This document shows positions 1 through 11,445 of a stretch of 64,000 bases of DNA, piece after piece. The translations under genes and the position numbers were made by a program. Below the pieces are notes generated by a model. The model made no database searches and was not told the DNA's origin. It was given only the letters and a program-made list of their open reading frames with translations. Where the stretch lies: positions 102,519,501-102,583,500 of the forward strand of contig CM074857.1 in NCBI GenBank assembly GCA_037501455.1, read 5' to 3'. Origin of the DNA: Lantana camara (Eukaryota; Streptophyta; Magnoliopsida; Lamiales; Verbenaceae). Each line of letters begins with the position of its first letter. The stretch's first letter is position 1.

Positions 1-648
1 GCTGTCGTCCATGTATTTGAACCTCGTCGGAGGAGGTTTGATTCTTCTCCACGAATCCGATGCCAATGAGTAAATCTCCACTTCACTCAAGTGGTCGTCA
101 TTACAGACCAGCTTTACGACCCTGTGATCGCGGCTCTTAGGAGCAAAACCAAATCCCAAGACTATTCTGCTCCCAGGATTCTTAGACTTAGACTTGGTAT
201 TCAACGGAATCTCACCCCCACAAATTTTCTTCAAGCTTGTTCTAATAAAAGGATTCCACAGGAATAAAACGGATGTGGATTTGAAGCAGATTAAACCCTC
301 ACTAGAACCAACAACCGTGGACGGACATTTTAGTTTGAGGACTGGTTTGTAATTAGGAATTGGGGTGCTACTAGTTTCGGGTATCAAGGAACAAGTTTGC
401 TGGGGATGCCAATAAGGATCGGGCATCAAAAGGAGATGGGAATATGAACAACTTTCGTCATGATGACGATGATGGTAGGAGGATATGAAACTAGGGTTTC
501 TGATAGAAGCTTTCCATGATTTGGAGACCGTCATGAATCTCACGAGACTGTTTACCGGCAACCTCTCAAGAATTTCCAAGAAGATATCATCGGGAAGATG
601 ATTCTGCAACTGCATACTATTACTAGGTCTCTTCCTTTTACTAGACAT
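1..648 (-). CDS. F-box protein with F-box-associated domain, copy 1 (3' end beyond window edge)
   Basis: The reverse strand is open from an ATG at 648 to the window edge, 216 codons. The N-terminus carries an F-box (LPDDIFLEILERLPVNSL, about residues 18-55), followed by the start of an F-box-associated domain (VLGFGFAPKSRDHRVVKL). Such proteins normally act as the substrate-binding subunit of SCF ubiquitin ligases by pairing with a SKP1/ASK protein; the substrate cannot be read from sequence. Base by base it matches the complement of 29397-30044 with no indel and no substitution that I could find, so it is a recent copy within the inverted duplication. A TATA-like element on the reverse strand lies at 699-710. 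Whether the C-terminal half is intact cannot be seen. Confidence 0.85.
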   Translation of the reverse strand, partial: MSSKRKRPSNSMQLQNHLPDDIFLEILERLPVNSLVRFMTVSKSWKASIRNPSFISSYHHRHHDESCSYSHLLLMPDPYWHPQQTCSLIPETSSTPIPNYKPVLKLKCPSTVVGSSEGLICFKSTSVLFLWNPFIRTSLKKICGGEIPLNTKSKSKNPGSRIVLGFGFAPKSRDHRVVKLVCNDDHLSEVEIYSLASDSWRRIKPPPTRFKYMDDS

Positions 649-698
649 GGCCACTGATACCTTGCTCTCTTTGACGAATTGAGAGCGGTGAGTGGACT

Positions 699-710
699 AA
701 TTTATAGGGT
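699..710 (-). promoter_or_regulatory. TATA-like box of F-box copy 1
   Basis: The reverse strand reads ACCCTATAAATT about 50-60 bases upstream of the ATG at 648. The same element lies 52-60 bases upstream of the intact copy (29337-29346) and upstream of the broken copy (about 11519-11530), so it is conserved across all three F-box paralogs. A 34-bp tandem duplication follows immediately upstream at 721-788. Confidence 0.5.
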
Positions 711-720
711 GTATGCCCCC

Positions 721-788
721 TATAGTCTTCGAACTCAAGTCGAATTTACAAAACTATAGTCTTCGAACTCAAGTCGAATTTACAAAAC
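721..788. repeat. 34-bp tandem duplication upstream of F-box copy 1
   Basis: A 34-bp unit beginning TATAGTCTTCGAACTC occurs twice in a row. The arm B counterpart (29255-29325) has the same duplication, with about 9 extra bases beside it. The broken copy 2 has only one unit, near 11655. Confidence 0.75.
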
Positions 789-1599
789 CAAACTAGCTCC
801 TTAACAACTAAAGTCTTTGGAAATCAGATGTGATCTGTCGAACCAAAAGAAATGGTCACCGACTCTTAACAAAATAAATTCTGAATAGGAAACTAAAATT
901 TACCCTGACTAACTTTAGCTCTTATTCTATAAATAGGATAAATAATTTGATATCTAAATTAATCTCTTTTTATTATATTTACTTATTTATTTATTTGGGC
1001 TGAACGAATCACTATCCATATGAGCAGTCCATTCTTAATTTAGAAAAGAATTTTTATCACCTCCTTTTGGAAAAGTCTCCATCTATATTTTGTCTAACAA
1101 TTTATATCTAGACATTGAACATATCCATGTATGAATGGCATTAGTTTTAGAATTTCTATTTTCACCCTTAAAATTTTTTAATATGAATTATTGTTAATTT
1201 GCTCCTCTTCCGTTGAGCTCAGATAAGGATTTAAAGTTCTTGTACTAAAAAATTTGTATTCAATATATGTTGATAACTTTTCAGATCTAGTCATCAACAT
1301 TTGACGTAGTTGAAGTCTCAAATTAATATTTATTAAATTACCAACATTATCAAACTTTTCAAAATAATTCATATAAAACAACCGAAACAAAGTTACTAGT
1401 TACTATCACAATGTGAATGAGTTGTTACGCTGAACTAACTCCCATACTATGAGATAATTGTTTTTTAGTATACCAACTCTCCTGATTAAGCAAAAATAGG
1501 ACATTTCGTTTTTCGGTGGAATAAAGAGACATTAACTAGAAAAAGTCATAATTTTAGTACTATTTTCGCCGGAATTTGAAAACTACTATCGGAAAACGA

Positions 1600-1732
1600 T
1601 GGTGGTTAATATTATTTTGTCGTGTCGTATTGTATCCGACACTCATCACGTGAAAAATTTTAAAAAAAATCCGTCTTATTGTATCGTGTCCGTATCGTCG
1701 TATCCCTATTCATGTATTATAGTTCCTATTAA
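1600..1732. repeat. Dispersed CGTGTCGTGT-type MITE copy (arm A)
   Basis: This is a degenerate member of the family best preserved at 18637-18787. It shares the TCGTGTCGTATTG, ACACTCATCACGTG and GTATCGTGTCCGTATCG blocks, and ends TATTATAG like the family terminus. The arm B counterpart is 28312-28442, so the insertion predates the inverted duplication. Confidence 0.6.
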
Positions 1733-2289
1733 GTCATTAAGTACACAACACGTAAAGAAAACGAAAGCACATCAGAGATGTCTTATGGAACTAACTAACA
1801 AAATCAAGCGGGCAACTAATGAGTGTTACTTAACAACATCAATTATCGGATTGAATTCCCGCCAAATATTCTAACTAAATACAGACAACTAATCAATAAA
1901 CTTGTTGTCAGTAATTATTTTGTAGAACTGTCTTTAATCTATTTATGAGGCGGAAATTTCGTTAATTAATAATCATATAAGCCTGTTAATTTGGTTTTTA
2001 TTATAAAAAAAAATTTAATAAACGTGTCGTTGGTAATTGCTTTTGTAGGCCCGTCTTTAATTTATTTGTTTTTGTTAGGAATTTTAGTAAGAAACTAATA
2101 AAATCTGGATTTTTGTTTTTTCTCGAGCAATTTTACCTCCATAATGTTCTTTGAGTTACTATATTTGCATTTCACAATTAATCGAATGAATAATTATATT
2201 ATTTATGTAATAAAACCAACATCAATGATAATTATTGCAATTAGACTAATAACTCAACAAAATATTGATGTGCGAAAATCTTAATGGAC

Positions 2290-4400
2290 CACACATGACA
2301 TGAGAGCTCTAAAATTTGAAGGGGTCCTATATCTATTACCTATAAAAAAAAGAGGGGAAGTTCTGCAATTTCTAATAGTAGTAGGACTTTTTTGGCAATA
2401 AAAAGGTAATACTGAAGGTTAAGCATTCGGAAATGGAGGTTTATGCTAAAATAAGTCTTGGGCGTCCCTTGGGCACTAATTGTCTCAGGTTTACGGCGGG
2501 GAGAGACTGAAGAGAGAGAAAGGGCTTGAAGCGGCATTGCGATGGAAGGATGTGGAGATGCAAAGCACCTGAATGATGAAATTTTTCATGGGGTTTTTGT
2601 TAAATTTTTGTACCAATGTGATGGTTTAATTCATATAGTTTGCAATCTGAATTTCTGTCGCTTTGCTGCTCGATCTTTCATCCTCTCTCTATCTCTCTCT
2701 GGGCCTTCGAATTTTCGAACACTGACCTCCGGACCTGATGATGATTTTGCTCTGAAGGGCTGATGATGATTCCGTGTTCTTTCTCTGTAATGGCTTTTGA
2801 ATTTGAAAGATATTTTTTTCCCTTTTTATGTATTGATTGTGTGGTTTTCTTAACATATGTGTTTCGGTAGTTTCTGGGTACTTTGGTCGAATTGATTTTT
2901 TATTTGGAACTATGCACAAAATGGTAATGCTGAAAGTAGAATTGAAGCTGAAACTTTCAATCTTTTTCGAGTGTTTTCCCATTTGTGGGTGAAATGCTAA
3001 CTCTTTCCTGCATAAAACTTATTTATTGCATTGGTTTCTGAACTCCTTGCAAATCAGTGTACCTTGCTTCATTCTTTGTTTCGTGCACACCACCTGTTCG
3101 TGCACACCACCTGTTCGATGCAATGTCTTGAGGTGTATTTATATGCACTTATGCTCTGCCCATGTTAGGTTTCTGGTTTACTCGTTGGCATCAAGTTTAT
3201 CTATTTTGTGATTATAATTAAACATGTTATGATGAATTAAATTTAGTTATTCAAATCCCTTTTGGAGTCAAATATTGATGCAGGTTTTTCTATTCCAAGG
3301 GATGTCCACCAAAGCACACAAAAGAAGGTCGGTTATCCCGCAATTGATGTTCCTATCTTTCTCTCTTGATCTCATGAGTTATGAAATGTCGTGTAGATGC
3401 GGAAACAATATTTATTGATTTGTGATTTACTTCCCTTTCATTACTGCATTATATTTTGAATTCTGTGTTTTTAAAGAAATGTGAAAGTTTGTATCTTTCT
3501 TGGCAATGGTTTCACCTTTCTAGGAGAGGATAGAAGACTGAATTGTAGGAAAGTGAAAAACAAACTCCTTGTTTTGAATTGGAGCATCTAAAATGTGTCT
3601 AACTGTTCATAGATTCCAAGTAGTGTGGGCAATAAGGAACCATTAATGGCAATGCTAGTATTATTTTAATGCAAGAATTTTGGAATAGTTATATCAGACA
3701 GTAGTGTAAGTATATCTCATGTGGTTTTTCCCTCTGAGTTGCAGTGAGGTGGAGTCGTCTACTTACAGCTAATATTTCTTTTAAAGATTCCTTTTTTCCA
3801 TTAGAACACTTCACCTTTTAAAGGGATTAAGCAAATTCATGTCGTATAACATCGTAATTCCTGAATATCATTTTTGGATTTGAAGGAATGAGATGCCAGT
3901 ATCTTTTAATGCTTTTAGGATAGACAACAATAAATTCTAGGTACTAAATTGTAAGGTCACCAACCTATCCATTTCAAATATGTAAATTATCTAATGAATC
4001 GGCAAGAAATTAAATAACTAAACGATTGCCCTAAGGATAGTCCCTCGAGCACCATAACTAGGAATTGTATAATGTTTTAGAGCGATGTCTGCTTTGTTTG
4101 GTGTGATAAAAGGCCCGAACGATTATTTCAAGGATATATTAATCTAAAGATACATAAACGTTAGATTTAGTACTACATATAACATCAAATGGAATACAAT
4201 TTGGCCTGAATTGAAACGTACGTCAGGCCAAGCTTGTTTCATTAAATGTAATACAAATTGAACAAAGATTTCCATAATCATGAGGGCCAAATGAGTTGAG
4301 TTAAACCTCGAGCTCAAACCTCGAACCATTAGTTCATTTGTAGTCGAATATATTATATATGCTAGGAAAAAGGTAATATTATGCTATAATAGAATAGCAT
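2290..4400. other. Unrecognised spacer, arm A
   Basis: No convincing gene. An exon-like start (ATG at 2542, coding MEGCGDAKHLNDEIF) ends at a possible GT donor near 2592, but the arm B copy has GTG in place of the ATG, so it is not supported as a start. A block near 3284-3350 also looks exon-like but matches no family I know. The rest is AT-rich non-coding sequence shared with 25400-27420. Confidence 0.4.
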
Positions 4401-4440
4401 ATATTAGCATATATTAAAAATAAATAAATGAAATAAAACT

Positions 4441-4735
4441 CCATTTATCGGATTGACAATTAGCCAACATGAGTTGATCCAAGTGGTTAAAGAGTTTATT
4501 ATCCAGGGGGTTGATCCAAGTGATTAAATAGTTTATTCTTCAGGGCAATGATTTAGTTTCAAATCCCGTGGCCACTTGGCCATGTGTGGTAAAAAAGAAT
4601 GTTAAATAAGGATTGATCCAAGGAGTTAAAGAGTTCTTTCTCCAAAGTAATGAGTCGGGTTTGAATCCCTAATTAAATGATTTTTTTCCAAAGCAAGGAT
4701 TCGGATTTCAATCCTCTCATAAATCTACTTTTATG
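4441..4735 (+). repeat. tRNA-derived SINE-like repeats, arm A
   Basis: A module TTGATCCAAGTGGTTAAAGAG occurs, with variation, at about 4474, 4512 and 4615. It is followed by B-box-like blocks such as GGGTTTGAATCCC (4657-4670) and degenerate forms near 4556 and 4706. The spacing resembles the A and B boxes of an RNA polymerase III promoter, as in tRNA-derived SINEs, present here as two or three partial, tandemly arranged copies. No folded tRNA can be drawn. The mirror copy is at about 25060-25345. Confidence 0.5.
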
Positions 4736-5251
4736 TTTTATGAGCCACCTCAATTATAACTCTCTATAAGACATATGTCACATTAATACTTAAGAGTTAA
4801 GACTAAATTGTTATCCATACAATACGAAATATGTGTGACTTAACTGTATTTCCGTATTCATTTTCTTGCTTCGTATTATAAATAATGCCGAATGCATTTC
4901 CGTGGTATCTCCATTTAATCATGAGGGTATTTAGGTAAATTCACATGTAAATATGTAACCTTCCCATGCATATTTCACATTTAGTTATCATCTACCTTGT
5001 ATTAACTCTGATCATTATTAGTCCTCTCCCATGCTTACCATCTCTCTCTCTGTCTCTCTCACAGAGTCTTCATCAAGAAGTATTCACTCTGTAGATGGGC
5101 AGTAGGCAGGAAGTAGTTGGCTCTCACGTTTTTACAGTATTCAGTAAGAGTTAGGTAGCAAACTTAGTCCTACACTCCCTCACTGTGAAAATAATCATTC
5201 ATTCACTCCTAAACCCAACAAACCCCCAACAATCTCTGTGATTCCCCGGCG

Positions 5252-6370
5252 ATGACGCCCGCCGGAATATTCGCCGGTATATGCCTCCTCCAGGCGGTAT
5301 ACTGCTCCGTGGACACCTTCAATCACTGCCCGATATCGGAATTTCCCGACTTCGAGTCAATTGAAGTTGAAGTGCCCGCATGGTCCGACATCATGGGACC
5401 AGGAAAACCTGCTGCAGAAGTCGGAAATTAAGTTCGTGAACGAGGTTCAAGGGCCTGAAAGCATGGAATTTGACCCCTATGGGTCGTGGCCCGTATACGG
5501 GCGTTGCTGATGGGAGGATTTTGCCTATACTTCGGCTGATTGGTGAGTGGGGAGGGATTTTGTTTTTTAATTGGGTTTGGTGTATTACACTGCTTGTGTT
5601 TGATGAATGTCGTGAAAGAAGTAAAACTGAACTTGGTTGTTTAGTTTGCGTTCTTTTGAGCTCTAATTGTGTGTCTGTTTGAGGATTAAATGATTGCCGT
5701 TTGCTTTTGGTTAACGTACTGAATTTGCGATGTGTTTTTTAGATTAACCCATTGTGTCTTAGAATTGGTGTGGTTAAGGAGATGGCTCTTGATGCTTGCT
5801 ATCTCTGGTGACATTTCGACATACCAGATTATACGTCTTTCCTTTCTTATCTGTCTCTAACAACTTGAACATGACAGCCCAAGAGCGATTCATGGTGCTT
5901 CGACTTGAGTTGGTTTCTTTGTGCTGATGTTGTGATTTTAGTGTGTGCAATTTAAGGTGTTAATACACTTGTTTGTTCAATGCAGGCTTCCGTATGGGGG
6001 TGTTTCGGTAATTTTCTTGTTTCCTGTTTCCTTTTTCTGATGATGCCTCTGGTAGAATTTTCCATGTGCAGTACAAATATGTTGTTCTTTCTAATTTTGC
6101 TTTGAAATCTCAAAAGCTACTTCCTTGAATTCTTAGGTAATGGACCCTAATCGAAATTGCTGTTCTATATTGGTCATGGTTTATAGAAACTATTTGGAAG
6201 TTGCTTATGTTCATCCGTTATTTCAGGTTGGGCATTTGTGAGACAAATCCCTCGCTACTGAGCTACATGAAGAATGAGCATATCTGTGGCAGGCCGTTGG
6301 GGCTGAGATTCGACAAAAGAAATGGTGATTTGTACATTGCTGATGCTTATTTTGGGCTGATGAAAGTTGG
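5252..6370 (+). pseudogene. Strictosidine-synthase-like (SSL) gene fragment, copy A, fused to RFC1
   Basis: Exon 1 (5252-5542) begins with a signal-peptide-like start (MTPAGIFAGICLLQAV) and contains, in a shifted frame, NLLQKSEIKFVNEVQGPES and a GPYTGVADGRI motif typical of plant strictosidine-synthase-like proteins. These are six-bladed beta-propeller proteins of the secretory pathway. Exon 2 (6227-6370, after a TTTCAG acceptor) encodes EHICGRPLGLRFDKRNGDLY and IADAYFGLMKVG, a hallmark block of the family. The frame is broken in exon 1: a stop follows PAAEVGN. The end of exon 1 is also degraded, and the propeller is cut off after the second block. The sequence passes at 6370 directly into RFC1 sequence, so this is a gene fragment. 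The arm B copy (24251-24540) shares the same exon 1 frameshift. Confidence 0.8.
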
Positions 6371-7950
6371 AAAATGGAAAAGGGAAAGAAACAGAATGAT
6401 GCTGGTGCTAAGAAAGCTGTGCTTTTGAGTGGAACACCTGGTATTGGGAAGACTACTTCAGCTAAGTTGGTTAGTCGGATGCTTGGTTTTGAGACAATTG
6501 AGGTTAGACAACTGGGAAGGCTACCTTTTTAGTTAGATATGTTTGACCATGCGTCACTTGTAATAAACATTCTTTTTGTTCAGGTTAATGCTAGTGACAG
6601 TCGTGGGAAGGCTGATGCTAAAATTGAGAAAGGAATTGGTGGAAGCACTGCTAATTCTATCAAAGAACTTGTTAGCAACAAAGCCATTGGTCTTAACATG
6701 GAACGGTTGGCATTTACTTGTTATTTTTGTCGTAGCAGCATTTACATGTACGCTTTCATCAGAGAGCAACTTGGTGATGTATTGAGAATTTCTGACTCAT
6801 GTTACAGCTCTCAGAAAACTAAGACTGTTCTTATTATGGATGAGGTTGATGGCATGTCAGCTGGAGACAGAGGTGGAGCAGCTGATCTTATTGCCAGCAT
6901 CAAAATCTCCAAAATCCCTATTATATGTATATGTAATGATCGCTACAGCCAGAAACTTAAAAGCCTTTTGAACTACTGCTTACTTCTTAGCTACAGGAAG
7001 CCAACAAAGCAGCAGGTTTCTTCTGATCTTTCTTTATCTTGCATATGGATGCATAAACAAACTCAAGAATAGAAATGCATCCAGTTCCATCATTTTAGAG
7101 GTTCATGCTTCTGCTTTTAATGCGTGCCTGCATTTTGGGGTTGATCTGAATTCATGTAATTGACAAGCTGTGGAATCTCTTTTGGAGAAAATACTGAACT
7201 ATCCTCCACGAGTGGTTTTTGATTGGATATATTTTAAGCATCCCACTTGGTTTTTCTTGTGGGCTAGAAAATATGAACACTGTCATCCTTAACCATTCTT
7301 ATCATGAAGGTTTATGTCTTCCCATGAGCTCGGTGAATCAATTATAACTGCAGCTCGTTATCATGTTGCAACTCGAGTTGGGAATATTTATCTATACATG
7401 TCAACTTGGAACTTTTCTGTGAGCAATTTGCACCCACATTTGTTTTTGCTGGCATTCTCTTTGGTTTGGCACTTGTCAGAAATAAAATAGCTGTTGTTGA
7501 TGTGAACCTCCTTTTGTCTTTGTTGCTGCATAACTGATGCTTATTATTTCATCAACTCAATAATATCTGTGGTAATTGCAATGATAGATTGCCAAGAGGT
7601 TATTACAAATAGCAAATGCAGAAGGCCTTCAAGTTAATGAGGTGCGTACTCCAACATGGTCTTTTAGCTATAACCTTTTTTTTAAAAAAACATAAGAAGT
7701 GTTTCTCTGTCAGTAATCTGTTAGCCTGCTATTCATAAACCACTTTCTTCTTCTTCTATCTTTCCTTTTCTTCTCTTGTGCCAGAAATAAATTGGCTATT
7801 TGCTCATGGTTATGTATGTAACTTATTGAGATGGTGCTTTCTGATCACAGATTGCACTTGAGGAACTTGCAGAACGAGTTAATGGAGATATCCGCATGGC
7901 CCTTAATCATCTGCAATATATGAGTCTCTCTCTCTCAATGTTTTTTTAGA
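6371..7950 (+). pseudogene. RFC1 (replication factor C large subunit) gene fragment, five exons with introns
   Basis: Five exon-like blocks lie in order: about 6371-6502 (KKAVLLSGTPGIGKTTSAKL, the Walker A loop), 6585-6700 (VNASDSRGKADAKIEKGIGG), 6809-7015 (TVLIMDEVDGMSAGDRGG, Walker B and the RFC box, then IPIICICNDRYSQKLKSL), 7590-7640 (IAKRLLQIANAEGLQVNE) and 7852-7920 (IALEELAERVNGDIRMALNH). The intact protein is the large clamp-loader subunit that loads PCNA during DNA replication. GT/AG borders are kept, so the fragment was copied as genomic DNA, not as cDNA. It lacks the N-terminal BRCT part and everything after the early lid domain. It ends in a pyrimidine-rich tract and a T homopolymer (about 8000-8023). 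It is fused to the SSL fragment at 6370. Confidence 0.85.
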
Positions 7951-8239
7951 TTTTGTTTTGTGAATAACTCCTAAAATTTTTTGATTTCAAATCTTTTTCA
8001 TTTTTTTTTTTTTTTTTTTTTTGTTTTGATTTTCCCGGTGATGTGAATTAAAATAAATAAATAATTTTTTTTGGTTTTGATTTCTTGGATAGATAAAGAT
8101 ATTTTCTATTTTTATATTAAGACCGTTAGTTTTCTTTAAGCAACCAAGTTAGTTATGTTTTTTAATAAAATCTCACAATTGTACACATGTCATATATCTA
8201 ATGAGTGGAGTAGAAGATGAAGCACGAATTAGATCACAA

Positions 8240-9400
8240 GATCCGGTCGGCTTTTTAACAACCAAAGTCTTCCGAAACATATGTCGGGCCAAAAGAGTTG
8301 GTCCAAGAGACGAGTTCTAATAGGATAAATTCTGATCAGAAGACTCTCTTTCTTGGATAAGAACAAATAATACTTAATCAGGTAAAGAATCACTTATGTG
8401 ATCCTAAATAGGAGACTAAAACTTACCCTAACTCACTCTAGCTCTTATTTTATAAAAATTTGATGTCTAGATTAATCTCTTTTTATTATATTTACTTATT
8501 TATTGTGTTTGGACTAAAGACATCACTATCCATATGAACAATCGATTCTTTGTTAAGAAAATAATTTTTATCACCTCCTTTTGGAAAAAGTCTCCATCTA
8601 TATTTTATCTAATAAATTATATCTAGACTCCTTTTTATAGCTGAACATATCCATATATGATATATGATGCCATTAGGTTTAGAATTTGTTTTTTCACCCC
8701 TTAAAGATTTTTAATGGATTATTGTTAATTTTCTCCTCTTCCGTTGAGCTCAGATAGGGATTTGAATGTACTTGTACTAAAAATTTTGTATTCAATATAT
8801 GTGGATAATTTTTTAGATTCAATTATCAACATTTGACACTGTTAAAGTCTCAAATTAATATTTATAAAATTATGGACACTGTCAAAAAATTTAAAAATAA
8901 TTGATATAAAACAATTGGAACGAAGTTACAATCACTATGAATAATTCATATAAAACAATTGAAATAAATTTACAATCACTATGTGAATGGGTTTTTAAAC
9001 TGAAATAACTCGGATACTATATCAAAAATGTTAACAATTCTTTTTTCTATACCAGATAGGACATATAATATGGGGTGATTGAAAATGTAATTTCTTATAG
9101 TAAAGGGGATTCGTATAAGAACTTCCAAAGAGTTGTCAATATAATTTAGTCCTTGAAGCTTTTTCTGTTAACAATTTAATCCTGTCAGATTTATGTTTTG
9201 CAATTAAAGTTCTATAACTTTTAAAAATTTATAATATAAGTGCAAAAAAGGCAACTCAATAAATTAGAAAAAGAATTACAATGTTGTCACATCACTTGAC
9301 ATACAGTTGTACTTTTCTAACAAGCATTTCCCCCATTCATTAAATCAGTATTTTTCTCGAAATTTAGGTTGTTAACGTGGTTACCGCATAAACATCTTTG
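8240..9400. repeat. Orphan copy of the F-box upstream repeat
   Basis: 8240-9060 is a diverged copy, in the same orientation, of 800-1500 upstream of F-box copy 1, but no F-box gene follows on its left, where the RFC1 fragment and a T tract lie instead. 9060-9400 extends beyond the arm A similarity and matches the reverse complement of 43240-43580 (GTTGTCACATCA, TTGACATA and AATCAGTATTTTT landmarks). The repeat unit is therefore longer than the F-box promoter itself. Confidence 0.65.
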
Positions 9401-10222
9401 ACAACAGATTAATTTTAAGATGAAAATGAACCAATTATAGAATTTAATTGTAACACAGGAGTATGACAGGATTCAATTGTCAAAATAAAAGAGATTAATT
9501 TTTTATTTTTACCTAAAAAAGTATACTAAAGACTAGAAAAATTATCCAAAAGCTTCAAACTGATGTTGCTACTATTCAGAAGCGCAAAGCTGAGCTACGT
9601 GGATAGAAGTATTATTTTTAGAGATATGGTGATGAAATAACAAGTGTTTTGAATAATGTGTCTCTCTTTTCCTTAGACGAACGGGTTGGAGAGTAATATT
9701 ACCACAACTTAAATAATGTTTTGAATATTTTTGTCTCAACTTGTTAGATTGTGGCATTTCATACTGTTCTTGTTTATTTTAATAATAGAAAAATGACTAA
9801 TATCGCATTTTCCTCATAAATCCATATCCAATCAAGTTCGAACCCAAAAAAAGATGAACAAGTTCGAACTCAAAAGAAGATGATCAAAGTTTCATACTCA
9901 TAGGTCAAGGGTTTATTATATGATCGAATCAATCTTTATGGGTTTTCTCAAATTATTGAGTACCATTCTTGGTGAAATAAGCAAGAAGATCAATTAATCA
10001 ACGACCCTCTCAAATTATTGAGTGTTCGTGTGATTGGTGAAATAAGTAAGAAATCGACGAGATAAACATCAATGACCATCAGTGATAATCAATATGAAAT
10101 ATAAAAAATGTATTCAATTTTTTTTAAACAAACAAAATTAAAAATCACTCGAACAAAAAATAGTAATAGCAATAACAAAAATATAAATATATCTAGAGCA
10201 ATTTTGCATCGAATAGATCTGT
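9401..10222. other. Spacer and 3' flank of F-box copy 2
   Basis: 9401-9830 holds nothing I recognise. 9840-10080 has short repeated blocks (TCTCAAATTATTGAGT, GGTGAAATAAGCAAGAA) that correspond, inverted, to the repeats downstream of the intact F-box gene (30750-31040). The 3' flank was therefore duplicated along with the gene. Confidence 0.45.
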
Positions 10223-10223
10223 T

Positions 10224-11445
10224 CTATTTCTTATCAAGTAAGAAAAGGGTTTTTTTGGTGGGAATAGGAAAATACTCCCATTTCTTATCAAGGTATCCTA
10301 AATCCTTCAACTTAAAACTCAAATTCTTACCATCACAACAACTATAGTAAACCAAAACCCTATTGTTAGTGTTACCGTTGGCGCCGACTATAATGTTCCT
10401 GTTACCACCGGTGACGACAATAATGTGACCATCCGTCGTCGTGTCGTACTTTAACATGCACTCCCCGGACTTTGTTATGATCACATCTGCTTCCGGAAGA
10501 TCAACACTTTTAGCCTCCCAAGATGATAATCCAGAGTTTGATTTTCTGTTTATGTAAGCCCTCACTTTTAATAGTACAATTGCCACTCCAGTACCTGCAA
10601 ACAGTACTCCACACAACGAGAAATCCATTGATTACCACAAGCCTATATATACACCACGTGGTCCTTGTCGCTTTCAAAAGACGGAGTCGCTATCTCCTCA
10701 AACCTTTCCTCCGCCAAATCAAACCTCAAAATTTCATAATGAAGCCAAGCAGTAGACAGATCCGTCCAAGCAAACAGAAGAACCGAATCTAACCTTCTTG
10801 CTGTTCTCGTCCATGCATGTAAACCTCATCAGAGGAGGTTTGATTCTTCTCCACGAATCCGATGCCAATGAGTAAATCTCCACTTCACTCAAGTGATCGT
10901 CCTTACAAATCAACTTTACGACTCTGTGATCGCAGCTCTTAGGTGCAAAACCAAATCCCAAGACGATTGACAATGGCTCACCTCTCTTAGGTTTCGTATA
11001 ATTCAATGGCATCTCGTCCTTACAAACTTTCTTCAAACTTGTTCTGATAAAAGGATTCCATATGTATAAAAGGGATGGGGTTTTGAACCAGATTAAACCC
11101 TCACTAGAACCAACAAGCCTGTCCCAGCCCCTTATTTTGAGGACCGGGTTGTAATTAGGAATCGGGGAGCTACTAGTTTCCGGTATCAAGGAACAAGTTT
11201 GCTCGGAATGCATATAAGGTTCTGGTATGAAAACGAGATGGGAACATGAAACGACTTTCGTCATGAAGATGATGATGGTTGGAGGTTATAAAACTAGGGT
11301 TTCTTATAGAAGCTTTCCATGATTTGGAGACCGTGGTGAATCTCATAAGAGTGTTTACTGGCAACCTGTCAAGAATTTCGAAGAAGATATCATCGGGAAG
11401 ACGACTCGGCAACTGCATACTAGGTTTCTTCCTTTTCATAGACAT
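10224..11445 (-). pseudogene. F-box pseudogene, copy 2
   Basis: Read on the reverse strand from an ATG at 11445, it parallels the intact F-box gene at 29397. The F-box itself (LPDDIFFEILDRLPVNTL) is open. A frameshift follows near 11260, after the His-rich linker. A second frame (11264-10734) encodes VLGFGFAPKSCDHRVVKL, EIYSLASDSWRRIKPP and the surrounding F-box-associated domain, ending at a stop after CLASL. A C-terminal piece (about 10628-10224) ends FPIPTKKTLFLLDKK. At least two frame breaks and further stops between 10730 and 10630 make a working protein unlikely. Its upstream region was later split by the TRIM composite at 11843. Confidence 0.85.

Larger units (their letters stand above)
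650..1580. repeat. F-box upstream repeat, arm A
   Basis: This upstream region of F-box copy 1 recurs in arm B (28470-29390). Diverged copies without an adjacent F-box gene lie at 8240-9400 and 43240-44078, and a shorter relative at 12900-13160. Shared landmarks on the plus strand are CACCTCCTTTTGGAAA and CTCCTCTTCCGTTGAGCTCA. Short frames inside it (for example 1178-1390) are not convincing genes. Confidence 0.75.
1..5838. repeat. Left arm of a large inverted duplication (partner 23962-30044)
   Basis: This arm reads as the reverse complement of 23962-30044 through an F-box gene, its upstream region, SINE-like repeats and the first exon and part of intron 1 of an SSL gene. The F-box part is indistinguishable by eye between arms, while the SSL end differs by a few substitutions per 100 bases. 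Arm B carries about 265 bp near 27631-27905, including a TA microsatellite, that arm A lacks near 2120. Similarity stops at about 5838, in SSL intron 1. The left edge is cut by the window, so the arm may be longer. Confidence 0.9.

Noticed and set aside
2340..2763. Short frames beginning MPLQALSLSS and MEGCGDAKH
   Set aside because: The plus start is GTG in arm B, neither frame shows a known domain, and both overlap simple CT/AG repeats.
4657..4670. A tRNA gene
   Set aside because: A B-box-like phrase is present, but no cloverleaf, anticodon arm or acceptor pairing can be drawn.
6371..8240. Helitron boundaries around the SSL-RFC1 fusion
   Set aside because: I could not find a convincing 5' TC start with a 3' hairpin plus CTRR end, so the capturing agent is left open.
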